A stretch of DNA of 21,898 nucleotides from a virus. Each line of letters starts with the position of its first letter. Positions within the stretch are counted from its first letter, which is position 1. A program made the position numbers and the translations under genes. This document shows, piece by piece, positions 5,469-12,641 of the stretch. The stretch is from positions 1 through 21,898 of the IMG/VR virus record IMGVR_UViG_3300047643_000074; one strand, written 5' to 3'. The notes beneath the pieces were generated by a model that saw only the letters and a program-made list of their open reading frames with translations, made no database searches and was not told where the DNA came from.

Positions 5469-5855
5469 TTAATCAATTAGACTGTCTTCCGGATCACTCC
5501 TCAGAAAATCAGCTTCCCCCTCCTCTAAATCTTCTTTATCAAAAAGTTCATGGGCAGGCAATTGATTCTTTGCCTGAGGGATATAAGGCAGTACCGGGTA
5601 ATCTATATGAGCCTTTGAATATTGCCTGCACCATTCTTCAGTTGTAGGACTTATTGAAAATATTGAAGAGGGTGAATAAAGCTTGGTGTGTGAAAAACCT
5701 TCCTCAGACTTCGGCACGTCTATTTGCAGCATAACCTGAATGCCTACTTTTCTTTCGGATACGCGGCCTGCTACCTGGCTGTGGCCCATAATTTCAACGT
5801 AGGCCCATGTTTCAATTGTCTCTGTTTTTGAATCTAATAATTGACCGTCATTCAT
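5469..5855 (-). CDS. Conserved phage protein of unknown function, 128 aa
   Basis: I recall the central pattern (ETWAYVEIMGHSQVAGRVSE, then LQIDVP, then YSPSSIFSISPTTEEWCR) from many phage hypothetical proteins, where it reads W-x-V-x-E-L-M-G-H and SAIY-x-I-x-P-x-x-E. The first 75 residues probably form a small beta domain; the C-terminus is acidic and disordered (DKEDLEEGEADFLRSDPED). No biochemical role is known to me. AAAGGA lies about 9 bases before the ATG. It stands in the middle-gene cluster between small unknown proteins. Confidence 0.65.
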   Translation of the reverse strand: MNDGQLLDSKTETIETWAYVEIMGHSQVAGRVSERKVGIQVMLQIDVPKSEEGFSHTKLYSPSSIFSISPTTEEWCRQYSKAHIDYPVLPYIPQAKNQLPAHELFDKEDLEEGEADFLRSDPEDSLID

Positions 5856-5872
5856 TGATTTTATCCTTTCCT

Positions 5873-6094
5873 CTAATTCTTATGTATTTCCATAAATATT
5901 GCCAGTTCATTTATCTCTTCCATCTTTGTCCATGCCCTTTTTTGCCTGCCCTGGCAGCCGGAAAAGATGAATATTTGTAACTGCGCATTGTAATAGAACA
6001 TCAATGCCGCGCTGTCGTTCAAGTCCGGGTAATCCCGTTTTGCTTCGGTAAGAACCCTGCCGAAAAGCTTTGTTGTTATTGCCTGTTTATTCAT
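5873..6094 (-). CDS. Hypothetical protein, 73 aa
   Basis: Not recognised. It has mixed helices with an aromatic centre (ALMFYYNAQLQIFIFSGCQ) and no convincing membrane segment. It starts on an ATGA overlap with the upstream gene and lies 17 bases before the next, consistent with a real coupled gene in the middle operon. Confidence 0.5.
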   Translation of the reverse strand: MNKQAITTKLFGRVLTEAKRDYPDLNDSAALMFYYNAQLQIFIFSGCQGRQKRAWTKMEEINELAIFMEIHKN

Positions 6095-6471
6095 AACTGC
6101 ATCTCGTAATTTTTATCTTCCGCGTTTATGCAATAAACCTCTTTAATTAAATCCTTCACACTCAGGCGCTCGCAGTTGGCAAAGCTTTCTAACTCATCTT
6201 TTATCGCTCCAAACCGGCGCTTCTTGTAGTCAAACCATTCTTCGTTATTTACTGCCAAGTAGTAGCCGTTTTCATTACCTATAACCCTTATGCCTTCTTT
6301 ACGTGCGGCTGCAGAGTATGAGCGGCATTCGCGCCTGAACTGCTCAATGGACTTGCTCGTCCAGCCCAATGCCGTGAACATTGTATAAAGTACTTCGGAT
6401 GTTAAGGCGTTAGCCTTACCGAATCCGAGCTTATCAACAAACCTAGTTACTTCGCTTTGCTGGTTTTTCAT
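6091..6471 (-). CDS. Putative winged-helix phage protein, 126 aa
   Basis: The arrangement of a long helix (SKSIEQFRRECRSYSAAARK), a short turn and a beta hairpin (IRVIGNENGYYLAVNNEEWF) followed by an arginine/lysine helix resembles a winged-helix fold, where the hairpin would be the wing. I cannot name a family. It starts within the GemA-like gene (29-base overlap) with only a weak ribosome site, so coupling to GemA translation is likely. A DNA-binding regulatory role is inferred. Confidence 0.5.
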   Translation of the reverse strand: MKNQQSEVTRFVDKLGFGKANALTSEVLYTMFTALGWTSKSIEQFRRECRSYSAAARKEGIRVIGNENGYYLAVNNEEWFDYKKRRFGAIKDELESFANCERLSVKDLIKEVYCINAEDKNYEMQL

Positions 6472-6895
6472 TGTTTAATTTCTCTTTTCTTCTTTTAATT
6501 AAATACCCCACATATGCAACTGACGGCCTGCCGGTTAAGTATTTATAATGCAGGTAGCCGTACCGTTTAATAGCCAACTCTATCAAATATTCTTCGCTCC
6601 ATCCAAGCTCTTTGCGCAGTTTGCCTACCAGGTATAACTGAGGAGCGCTCATACCGGGTATCTTGGTAACGCCCAGATTTTCTACTTTCTTCCAGTCGAT
6701 AGAATCGGCTTGTATCTTGGAATCAAGCAAGCGGAGTTCCTGGTTAGAAAGGTGTGCCATACTTTCTACTTCAAACTCCGCCGCTGAAAGCTGATGCAAC
6801 AACGGGTGAGGGTCTTCAATATTCCATTTCATCGCAGCGTGGCCGTGCAGCTCCCTCATCAACTTTACTCTGTTCTCTTTGTCGTTTCCACTCAT
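6443..6895 (-). CDS. GemA/gp16-like regulator (DUF1018)
   Basis: The core at residues 80-137 (PGMSAPQLYLVGKLRKELGW, then a helix ending YVGYLIKRRKEK) matches the pattern of Mu gp16/GemA proteins: a Q-x-x-x-I-x-x-L-x-x-x-L-GW start, a basic middle helix and a final helix close to the C-terminus. In Mu, GemA affects host gene expression and DNA relaxation. The N-terminal extension (residues 1-75) is not part of that domain and is unrecognised. The gene lies 8 bases after the HD gene, in the usual middle-region position. Confidence 0.65.
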   Translation of the reverse strand: MSGNDKENRVKLMRELHGHAAMKWNIEDPHPLLHQLSAAEFEVESMAHLSNQELRLLDSKIQADSIDWKKVENLGVTKIPGMSAPQLYLVGKLRKELGWSEEYLIELAIKRYGYLHYKYLTGRPSVAYVGYLIKRRKEKLNNEKPAKRSN

Positions 6896-6903
6896 AATAT
6901 GCC

Positions 6904-7464
6904 TCAGCTTATATTTTTATAAAGCTCGTTGAATTTTCTTAAAAAGTTTCTTTCAGCTTCAACCGGTGTTAACTGAACTTCGAGGTGAATATTTATTTTT
7001 GCCGATACAGCTATTTCAAAGTTCGGAAAAGAAGTGAGCTCTTTAATCTCTAAAGCAAGTAATGAAATATCATATTCCCGTATTGTTTGTGGTTCGGTAG
7101 CGGGAAGCCCGAACCTTTCATAAATCATTGTCTGCAATAAAACCTCCGCAGCCCTGTATCCACTCATCATATTTTCATATTTAATCGGCCTGATTATATC
7201 GCCTAAATATGCTTCCGATGCATCATGCAACAAGCCCATTAAGGCAAGCTTCTTATCATTTTTAGCTTTAAGAATCTCAGAACTTATTATAAGGCTATGC
7301 TCAGCAACGCTATAAAAGTTTTTGCAATGCCCGTTAAACCTGCATTGAAGAGCAAGCGAGTGAGCTATATCTTCAATTTTAATTTCCGATGGAAACGGTT
7401 CCAGAGGATAAAATTTTGTCCCGCCGAAAGTGGCCATCCAATCACCATATCTACAAGTTTCCAT
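6904..7464 (-). CDS. HD-domain phosphohydrolase (YfbR-like phage nucleotidase)
   Basis: This is the phage form of the YfbR/HDDC2-type HD family. The typical opening is present (GGTKFYPLEPFPSEIKIEDI, residues 14-33; then CRFNGHCKNFYSVAEHS, 41-57). The metal ligands are His56, His80-Asp81 (LLHDASEAYLGD) and a later Asp132 (REYDISLLALE). Family members remove phosphate from deoxynucleoside monophosphates, so it may alter the nucleotide pool during replication. At 186 residues the length is normal. It lies 12 bases after the winged-helix gene and 8 before GemA. Substrate cannot be told from sequence. Confidence 0.85.
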   Translation of the reverse strand: METCRYGDWMATFGGTKFYPLEPFPSEIKIEDIAHSLALQCRFNGHCKNFYSVAEHSLIISSEILKAKNDKKLALMGLLHDASEAYLGDIIRPIKYENMMSGYRAAEVLLQTMIYERFGLPATEPQTIREYDISLLALEIKELTSFPNFEIAVSAKINIHLEVQLTPVEAERNFLRKFNELYKNIS

Positions 7465-7476
7465 TATTCTACCTTA

Positions 7477-7773
7477 TCAAAAAGTTTCCAAATTAAGCCA
7501 GTAGAGGTTTTCTACTGTATCGTCACGTTTAAGCTTGCCTGTTTCTACCATACCGTTAAGTATGCGTGTAGCGCGGCTTATTGAGCAGTTAAACAGCCTT
7601 GATACCTCACCGCGGGTTGCGCTGTGCCGCACGGTATTCTCGCTCATAAACCTTGTTACTTCAACTGCAACCTGATCCTTTGTTGCAGCATCCAGGTTAA
7701 ACCGCCTGCCTGTTGGCATTGATGTTCTGCAAATAGTTCTTTTCCCCGTCTTCTTCTTTTGAACCGTCTTCAT
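7477..7773 (-). CDS. Winged-helix DNA-binding protein, 98 aa
   Basis: Residues 30-95 form a typical winged helix: QVAVEVTRFMSEN, then ATRGEVSRLFNCSISRATRILNGMV (recognition helix SRATRIL) and a wing (LKRDDTVENLYWL). The N-terminus is very basic. The start at 7773 is supported by AAAGGA 6 bases upstream, although it makes the gene overlap the 3' end of the B-like gene by 77 bases in another frame. It is probably an early-to-middle regulator or transposition accessory factor. Confidence 0.7.
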   Translation of the reverse strand: MKTVQKKKTGKRTICRTSMPTGRRFNLDAATKDQVAVEVTRFMSENTVRHSATRGEVSRLFNCSISRATRILNGMVETGKLKRDDTVENLYWLNLETF

Positions 7774-8737
7774 AATTTTCCTTTATTTTAGTATGGATAC
7801 CTTTATACATTGTAATTATTGTTGATGCGTCTACATCGTTAAAGCTTTTAATCCTGCCTTTGCCCATTACGTGAATAATCTCTTTTCTTACCTCTTCCAG
7901 GTCGCTTAAGCCTGCGCGCTGGCTAAAGAACTCTGCAAGAGCCTGATGATCCGTAGGCTTTAGCGGGATGTTGTTATAGTCAGCCCAAAGCTTTACATCG
8001 CTTTTCTGCAATTTCGGCAGCTTGCGCACTACCGATATACGCCTTAAGAACTGTTCCTGCTCGGATATGCCCTGGTATGTCCTGTCGGAATCGGTAAATA
8101 CATCATTGTAAAATTTATAATTACCAAGCAGCAATATTGAAAACTGCGGAACGTTATCTAATAAATCCTGAAGCACTTTAAAGTATCCCCAGTCTTCGCT
8201 AATCAGCCTCTGGGCTTCATCTATAATAAGTACAACCTTAGTATCGCTTTGTAGTGCCGCTATTAAATGACGTAAGTTATTTGTTGATTTTTCGTTTATA
8301 TTAAACAGGGTGCATATATCCCTTATAAAATTTTTCTTTGCAGCTACTTTTGATTTTTCCTGATCGGTTAACACCTGGATGTATTTGCAACTATAATCCT
8401 TAGCCAGTTTTTTGCCGGAAGTTGTTTTACCCTGGCCGGTAGGGCTTGCAAGCGTCATCATTATCTTTTCATTTTTGCACCTGATTATTGCCTTTTCGAG
8501 ATCATTATATAATGCAGTATGAAGGACTGTAGTATCAAGCAGGTCCCGGCCTTCCATAATACGCATCATCTTCTCTATTGAATTATCAGGAAATGCGCGC
8601 TTATCCTGAATCATTAGGTTATAATCAAACTGTTCTATCCCCAAACGTACGGCCTGCGCCTCGCGCTGCAAGCCCTGAGCATTGCAGTAGCGTATCCACC
8701 TGGCAGTTATCTTTTGGTTTTCCTGGTTGTATGTCAT
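7697..8737 (-). CDS. Mu B-like AAA+ ATPase, transposition target-selection protein
   Basis: B proteins form ATP-dependent filaments on DNA, stimulate the transposase and choose target sites (target immunity). The sequence shows a Walker A motif (ASPTGQGKTTS, residues 97-107) and Walker B (VVLIIDEAQRL, 168-178), with an arginine-finger-like stretch (EQEQFLRRISVV). The N-terminus (TARWIRYCNAQGLQREAQAV) is a likely helical, HTH-like region as in Mu B. At 346 residues it is slightly longer than Mu B. It overlaps transposase A by ATGA, the standard A-B order. The last 77 bases are also used by the winged-helix gene. Confidence 0.9.
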   Translation of the reverse strand: MTYNQENQKITARWIRYCNAQGLQREAQAVRLGIEQFDYNLMIQDKRAFPDNSIEKMMRIMEGRDLLDTTVLHTALYNDLEKAIIRCKNEKIMMTLASPTGQGKTTSGKKLAKDYSCKYIQVLTDQEKSKVAAKKNFIRDICTLFNINEKSTNNLRHLIAALQSDTKVVLIIDEAQRLISEDWGYFKVLQDLLDNVPQFSILLLGNYKFYNDVFTDSDRTYQGISEQEQFLRRISVVRKLPKLQKSDVKLWADYNNIPLKPTDHQALAEFFSQRAGLSDLEEVRKEIIHVMGKGRIKSFNDVDASTIITMYKGIHTKIKENYEDGSKEEDGEKNYLQNINANRQAV

Positions 8738-10740
8738 TCTTCTATCCCTATTGTTTGCCCATAAATTTCCGACAGCTCATTAGCCAGTTCGGTGTTGTTA
8801 TTCTTTTTGTGCAGTTCGTTACTCCTCTTGTTTTTTATTTCGTTATTTAATTCGTTAGCCGCCTGATCCCTGAAAGTGTTTATTCCATAAACCGGTGTGT
8901 TAATTTCCGTTGTGCACTCCTTCTCCATAGCCGCTCCGGATGTAATTTTGGCAGCCCTGGATGTTTCTTTGTATTGTTGATTCCTGATTGAGATAAATGT
9001 TTTTGCATATCCCTGCGGGCTTAAACCCTGCACTACTAGCGGATGAGGTTCTGCTATGCATAAAAATTCTTCCACCGCTTTGCCTTTTACAAAGTTCTTA
9101 AGAAACACGTAAACTTCTTTAATAAATAATTTTTCTTTGCCGCTTTGCTCTTTGATGCGGATTATATTAGAAGGGGAGTAGCGTATATTTGCCTTCCTGC
9201 CGATGTATGAACCCATCTTAAAATGTATATACTGCAGGTTCTTCAGGTTAATGCCGTATGGGTGTATTGTGCAGTCTTCTTTAACCGGCATAATCATCAT
9301 AGCAAGAGTTTCTTTTGAAGGTATTGCCCGGCTTTGCCACCCGCATAAATTGTAAATGCTTCTTATCCATAAGGGTGAATAGATATCGGTGTGCAGCTCA
9401 GCCTTTGAAAAATCCGGATCATTAAATATTCTAATAATTTCCTGTATGTCCTCAGGTATAACTCCCTTAAATGCCGTTAAAATATTTTTATTAGTCTGGA
9501 AGTATTCAAGCGGCAACTCATAGTTAAGAGGCAGTGCATATTTCCCTTTGCGTTCCTTTTCAATTGCGGAGTGCCTTCTATGGTTATAATCATCAACCTG
9601 GCTTATAATAAAATCCACCATTTCTTCGGATGACCATATATTTTTATCGCGGATAAGCTTTGCAAGTTTTTCAGGCTGTTCCTGGTACCTGCGGCCGGTG
9701 TATTCCTTAATGCCTGTAAACCAGTCCATTGTACCGCCTATGCCGAACTGCCGTTCAATCTGCTTAGTCCAGGGCTGTCGTCCCTGGCTGTGGCTTTCAA
9801 TCATTCCAAGATTCTGAAGAGTTCCAAGCTCGCTCATAGGAGCAATTTTCATAAGCTTCATTGCAGCTAAATGGCGTTCTTCTATATTATAGCCTTTATA
9901 AGTTTCATCTTTGAAGCTTCCTTCCTTCGTCATTACCCGGCTTAACATGGCTTTGCCGTTGTCTGTCTTATAGATGGCTTCGTTATCGGAAAGGCCGCAG
10001 CGGAAAACAAAGTTTACAAGGTTATCTGCAAGGCTGTAGCTGTCCGGGCGCTCACAAATAGTCGGATAATTCAAATATCTATCACCAACACTGTTGTGAA
10101 AAGCCATCCAGGGGCGTAATATTTTGCCGTCATGTATGCATATGGCATCGGCCTGAGAGTGATCGCTCTGGATAAGCTGCATGGGTTCATATACCGAGTA
10201 GTCGCATAATAGTTTCTGCTGCTGTAAATTCTTATACCGCACCGGGCCAAGGTTAATAAGGTTCTGGGCTTCTTTATCCACCATTGGCTTAACCATATTT
10301 ACAAAGTGCCTGTAGCTAACAACTTCAGTCCCTTTTTCTTCAGACTCTTTTGTAAACTGCCGGTAAACTTTTTTATAGCCGAAGTTTCTGCGGAAATTTG
10401 TATGCGTGGATGATTTTGTTTGTGTAATCATGGCGGCGGCTTTAATCAGCAGGCTCTCATCTGCTTTAGTTGATCCCTTGTCGCTTCGTTCTTTGCGCTC
10501 TTTACCTTCGGCCGCTGTTTTACCCGTATTGTTTCCATCAATATTGTTTGTTCCATAATTTTCCTGCGCAGGCAGTGAAAGTGCCTTAAGGTTAATTTCA
10601 TATCTAAAGCCTCCGTTCATGCGTGATGTTTTCTTAATTGCCCACTCCGGGTATTTATCTCTTGCAATCCGTTGTAAAAGTGTTTTATAATTAATCCCTT
10701 CCAGCCGCGCAGCAACCTCCGTATCAATAAATTTATCCAT
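8734..10740 (-). CDS. Mu A-like DDE transposase
   Basis: Catalyses donor cleavage and strand transfer in replicative transposition. The N-terminus (IDTEVAARLEGINYKTLLQR, residues 5-24) is a Mu-type HTH DNA-binding domain that should read the phage end or enhancer sites. The catalytic triad can be placed at Asp193 (IQSDHSQAD), Asp260 (YKTDNGKA) and Glu329 (KQIERQFG). The Asp-Asp spacing of 67 matches my memory of MuA (269 and 336). A basic and then beta-rich C-terminal domain follows (GSYIGRKANIRYSPSNIIRI). At 668 residues the length is typical. GGAG lies 5 bases before the ATG. Confidence 0.93.
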   Translation of the reverse strand: MDKFIDTEVAARLEGINYKTLLQRIARDKYPEWAIKKTSRMNGGFRYEINLKALSLPAQENYGTNNIDGNNTGKTAAEGKERKERSDKGSTKADESLLIKAAAMITQTKSSTHTNFRRNFGYKKVYRQFTKESEEKGTEVVSYRHFVNMVKPMVDKEAQNLINLGPVRYKNLQQQKLLCDYSVYEPMQLIQSDHSQADAICIHDGKILRPWMAFHNSVGDRYLNYPTICERPDSYSLADNLVNFVFRCGLSDNEAIYKTDNGKAMLSRVMTKEGSFKDETYKGYNIEERHLAAMKLMKIAPMSELGTLQNLGMIESHSQGRQPWTKQIERQFGIGGTMDWFTGIKEYTGRRYQEQPEKLAKLIRDKNIWSSEEMVDFIISQVDDYNHRRHSAIEKERKGKYALPLNYELPLEYFQTNKNILTAFKGVIPEDIQEIIRIFNDPDFSKAELHTDIYSPLWIRSIYNLCGWQSRAIPSKETLAMMIMPVKEDCTIHPYGINLKNLQYIHFKMGSYIGRKANIRYSPSNIIRIKEQSGKEKLFIKEVYVFLKNFVKGKAVEEFLCIAEPHPLVVQGLSPQGYAKTFISIRNQQYKETSRAAKITSGAAMEKECTTEINTPVYGINTFRDQAANELNNEIKNKRSNELHKKNNNTELANELSEIYGQTIGIEE

Positions 10741-10806
10741 ATTTGCTCCGGTTAATCAAAAAGAAGGTTTATTTATTTTATGCCATTCGCAGGTAACTGA
10801 ATAATC

Positions 10807-10828
10807 CTTTGTCACTACCGGGACAAAG
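10807..10828. other. Hairpin at the end of the 75-aa gene, before transposase A
   Basis: CTTTGTC (10807-10813) pairs with GACAAAG (10822-10828) around an 8-base loop; the stop codon of the upstream gene lies in the loop. There is no U-tract on either strand, so it is more likely an mRNA-stability or translational element than a terminator. Confidence 0.4.
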
Positions 10829-11042
10829 TGGTATTTATCAAAATTTGGCGTTTTAATTTCGATCTTAGTCTTGTTGTCGGATTGTAACCTCCCAAATTGC
10901 TCTTTAATAACCATTGATAAGTTTCTTTGCCTAATTGCTCTTCTAGTATAAGAGCTTCTGAATATTTTCTGTAAATTTTTGATGCTATGCCAATTGCAGG
11001 CAAGCCGAATAAAAATATCAATAATAATGTTATACCGTCCAT
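10815..11042 (-). CDS. Small membrane protein, 75 aa
   Basis: One N-terminal hydrophobic helix (GITLLLIFLFGLPAIGIASKI, about residues 3-23) is followed by a basic, polar cytoplasmic-type tail (SKLKRQILINTTLSR). There is no lipobox and no convincing cleavage site. AAAGGA about 7 bases before the ATG supports the start. It lies between the HTH regulators and the transposase, where Mu has no counterpart I can name. A membrane-acting early function such as superinfection control is only a guess. Confidence 0.55.
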   Translation of the reverse strand: MDGITLLLIFLFGLPAIGIASKIYRKYSEALILEEQLGKETYQWLLKSNLGGYNPTTRLRSKLKRQILINTTLSR

Positions 11043-11062
11043 ATTTATTTCCTTTTAGTCAA

Positions 11063-11098
11063 TACGAATTTCACGAATAGATCAAGTACGAATTTCAC
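11063..11098. repeat. Two copies of a 12-bp word (TACGAATTTCAC)
   Basis: Exact copies at 11063-11074 and 11087-11098, 24 bases apart, with related bases between. The second overlaps the stop codon of the 61-residue gene. I recall similar strings (ATTCGTGAAATTCGTG types) as dispersed repeats in Bacteroidota-group genomes, so this may be a host-type repeat in the phage spacer. Confidence 0.6.
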
Positions 11099-11280
11099 AA
11101 ATTATGAGAGTCCTTTTCCGCCAGAGGCGGATCAGCCTTTGGCTGAGAATTTTTATCTTGTTTCCCAAAATGAAATCCGCTTTCATCTTCCCAGCCATCA
11201 GGTGCGTCCTTAATCATTTTACGGAATAGCAGGAAGAGAAGAAAATAAACCACCGCAAGAAAGAGTATGTACCAGATCAA
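11095..11280 (-). CDS. Small single-pass membrane protein, 61 aa
   Basis: A strong transmembrane helix fills residues 2-18 (IWYILFLAVVYFLLFLL), followed by RKMIKD and a polar, probably cytoplasmic tail. The start is TTG at 11280; it overlaps the TGA of the preceding gene, and GGGAG lies 7 bases upstream, which makes the unusual start credible. It has no recognised family. It sits with another small membrane protein between regulators and transposase. Confidence 0.55.
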   Translation of the reverse strand: MIWYILFLAVVYFLLFLLFRKMIKDAPDGWEDESGFHFGKQDKNSQPKADPPLAEKDSHNL

Positions 11281-11630
11281 TTTTTACTCCCTTTAATTAT
11301 CTTACCGGTAGAAATAACTTCACGACTTAACCCGATAAAAAGCCGTTTCTGGAATTTTCCTTTGCTTAACGGGTAAAGAACAATTGATTCGCTTAGCTTT
11401 TTTATAACTAACCAGGCGTGATGAGTTATAAAGGATTTTACAACTTCCTGGTAATTGGGATCTTCCTTTGAGTGGTATGCTTTTAAGCTTTCCAATATTT
11501 CAGTATGCCTGTTGTTAAGCCAATCGTAGATAAAAACAATCTCGCCAACTTTTACTTCACCGGCTTTTTTGTTCTTAAGCTCAAAAAGGAATTTCTGATC
11601 GTCAGAGTTTGGGGTGTTGTTATTTTCCAT
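11277..11630 (-). CDS. Hypothetical protein, 117 aa
   Basis: Not recognised. It is a soluble alpha-helical protein with a histidine pair (ITHHAWLVIKKL, residues 68-79) and a basic C-terminus. It overlaps the upstream HTH gene by 11 bases and the TTG-started membrane gene by 4, consistent with a coupled early operon. No motif points to a function. Confidence 0.55.
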   Translation of the reverse strand: MENNNTPNSDDQKFLFELKNKKAGEVKVGEIVFIYDWLNNRHTEILESLKAYHSKEDPNYQEVVKSFITHHAWLVIKKLSESIVLYPLSKGKFQKRLFIGLSREVISTGKIIKGSKN

Positions 11631-11949
11631 TTGCTATTCCGTTCCCGTTAAATTGCAAAGTGTTTAAGTAATCGATAATCTTTCCACGCAGTTTTTTAAG
11701 TAATGGATCGCCGCTGATTGCCTGGCTTATTGCAGCCTGAGATACTTCGAATTCTTTCGATAATTTTTTCTGATTTATTTTTAGACTGCTCATAACAAAA
11801 TTTATTTCGGTAGAAGAAGTCTTTGCTAGTAATATTAATGACTGGTTAGAAGCTACTCGGCTTATTTTATAACCTTCTCTTAATAAAATATTGTTTATGA
11901 TATTCAGAAAGGTCTTTTTTAATTTTAATTTCATTTTATTAGAAACCAT
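11620..11949 (-). CDS. Helix-turn-helix protein, second early regulator
   Basis: The C-terminal half contains a clear XRE-type helix-turn-helix (INQKKLSKEFEVSQAAISQA, then ISGDPLLKKL), very like the HTH of the Ner-like neighbour; the N-terminal half is a basic helical extension. I start at the ATG at 11949, preceded by GAAGGAAGGAAAC; an in-frame TTG at 11967 and an ATG at 11934 are alternatives. It overlaps the Ner-like gene by 11 bases. The similar HTH blocks suggest that the two regulators arose by duplication and may recognise related operators. Confidence 0.7.
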   Translation of the reverse strand: MVSNKMKLKLKKTFLNIINNILLREGYKISRVASNQSLILLAKTSSTEINFVMSSLKINQKKLSKEFEVSQAAISQAISGDPLLKKLRGKIIDYLNTLQFNGNGIANGK

Positions 11950-12136
11950 TTTGTTTCCTTCCTTCAATTAGCTTAATTATCTTTTCCCTTAAACTTTCCA
12001 GTCCCTTATCCCCTGCAATAGCCCGGCTGATTGCGCCAACTGATACGCCCAGTATCTCAGCTAGTTCGGTTTGTTTAATTCCTAAGTTTTTTAATTCGAA
12101 TTGGATAAGTGCAGGGGTGTATGTGTTTTTTGTCAT
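11939..12136 (-). CDS. Ner/Cro-like early regulator, 65 aa
   Basis: The whole protein is one XRE/Cro-type helix-turn-helix: IKQTELAEILGVSVGAISRA (residues 20-39), then IAGDKGLESLREKI. As first gene of the leftward early operon, immediately opposite the CI-like repressor, it matches Mu Ner in size and position; Ner turns down the early and repressor promoters. Two palindromes upstream (12171-12188, 12198-12215) are the likely binding sites of this protein, the repressor, or both. Confidence 0.75.
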   Translation of the reverse strand: MTKNTYTPALIQFELKNLGIKQTELAEILGVSVGAISRAIAGDKGLESLREKIIKLIEGRKQNGF

Positions 12137-12170
12137 ATTGTGTGTTCTGTCTCTTTTTTTTTATATTATT

Positions 12171-12188
12171 AAGTAAAATTATTTACTT
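12171..12188. promoter_or_regulatory. Operator palindrome 1 (AAGTAAA-N4-TTTACTT)
   Basis: Seven-base arms pair perfectly around four central bases. The core AGTAAA/TTTACT is shared with the palindrome at 12198-12215, with centres 27 bases apart. It lies just downstream of the early -7 box, over the expected transcription start. Confidence 0.75.
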
Positions 12189-12192
12189 GTTT

Positions 12193-12223
12193 CAAACGTA
12201 GTAAATATTTACTACTCTGTCAA
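12193..12223 (-). promoter_or_regulatory. Early promoter, Bacteroidota type (TTG-N20-TAnnTTTG)
   Basis: On the minus strand TTGACA starts at 12223, and TACGTTTG occupies 12200-12193. TTG, a 20-base gap and TAnnTTTG fit the Bacteroidota consensus. Read as a sigma-70 promoter, the -35 is perfect but the -10 (TACGTT) is poor. It would drive the Ner-like gene and the whole leftward operon. Confidence 0.65.
12198..12215. promoter_or_regulatory. Operator palindrome 2 (GTAGTAAATATTTACTAC, perfect)
   Basis: An 18-bp perfect palindrome between the two boxes of the early promoter, touching the TA of its -7 element and close to the repressor promoter at 12224. A bound protein would block the early promoter. 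It shares AGTAAA/TTTACT with palindrome 1. Confidence 0.8.
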
Positions 12224-12231
12224 TAGTTTTG
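12224..12231 (+). promoter_or_regulatory. Possible repressor promoter -7 box (TAGTTTTG)
   Basis: Fits TAnnTTTG on the plus strand, 20 bases before the repressor ATG. No good -33 TTTG is seen at the expected distance. The leader would be very short, which agrees with the absence of a Shine-Dalgarno site for the repressor. Confidence 0.45.
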
Positions 12232-12251
12232 TAATATATATTTTCTACATT

Positions 12252-12638
12252 ATGCTGAATAAAAAAGAAACCGGGAAAAGGCTAAAAGAATTTGCTACGC
12301 ATAATTTTACAAGCCTTGCTGAATTTGGGAGACAATTTGGGAAGGATCGAACTTTTTTTACTCCATACTTTAATGGAACCAGTGCCCCTGGTGGCGAAAT
12401 ATTGTTTAGACTTGCTGAGCTTGGATGTGACATTACTTGGTTATTAACCGGCGCGAAACATAATGAATCAGTTATAATGAATCAGGTTGCTGCAAGAATG
12501 ATAGAACTTGAAAAAGAGTTGGATGAAAAGAATAAAAAATTATCTAAAATCAGAAATGAGGCAGGTAATGAAGTCCACAAAATAAATTACCATAAAGTGG
12601 CAGAACAGAAGCCTATTTATAACAAAAAGGAGGAGTGA
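12252..12638 (+). CDS. CI-like phage repressor, HTH domain only, 128 aa
   Basis: The N-terminal domain fits the phage CI-repressor HTH family: SLAEFGRQFGKDRTFFTPYF (residues 21-40) and the hallmark AELGCDITWLLTG (55-67). A coiled-coil tail (ARMIELEKELDEKNKKLSKI) probably dimerises it. It has no S24 protease domain, so it should not be cut directly through RecA. It is transcribed opposite the early operon across two palindromes, the standard place for the lysogeny repressor. The ATG has no evident Shine-Dalgarno site. The lipoprotein gene follows after 3 bases. Confidence 0.8.
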   Translation: MLNKKETGKRLKEFATHNFTSLAEFGRQFGKDRTFFTPYFNGTSAPGGEILFRLAELGCDITWLLTGAKHNESVIMNQVAARMIELEKELDEKNKKLSKIRNEAGNEVHKINYHKVAEQKPIYNKKEE

Positions 12639-12641
12639 AAT

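Noticed and set aside
10807-10828. Hairpin before the transposase gene as an intrinsic terminator
   Set aside because: There is no U-tract after the stem on either strand, and it lies inside an apparent operon.
2494-12136. Reading the early block as a degenerate, non-functional prophage
   Set aside because: All recognised genes are full length with intact catalytic motifs and tight start-stop overlaps, and no frameshift was seen apart from the cargo scar.
12245-12433. Minus-strand open frame antisense to the CI-like repressor
   Set aside because: The repressor has a clear HTH family pattern and operator context; the antisense frame has none.
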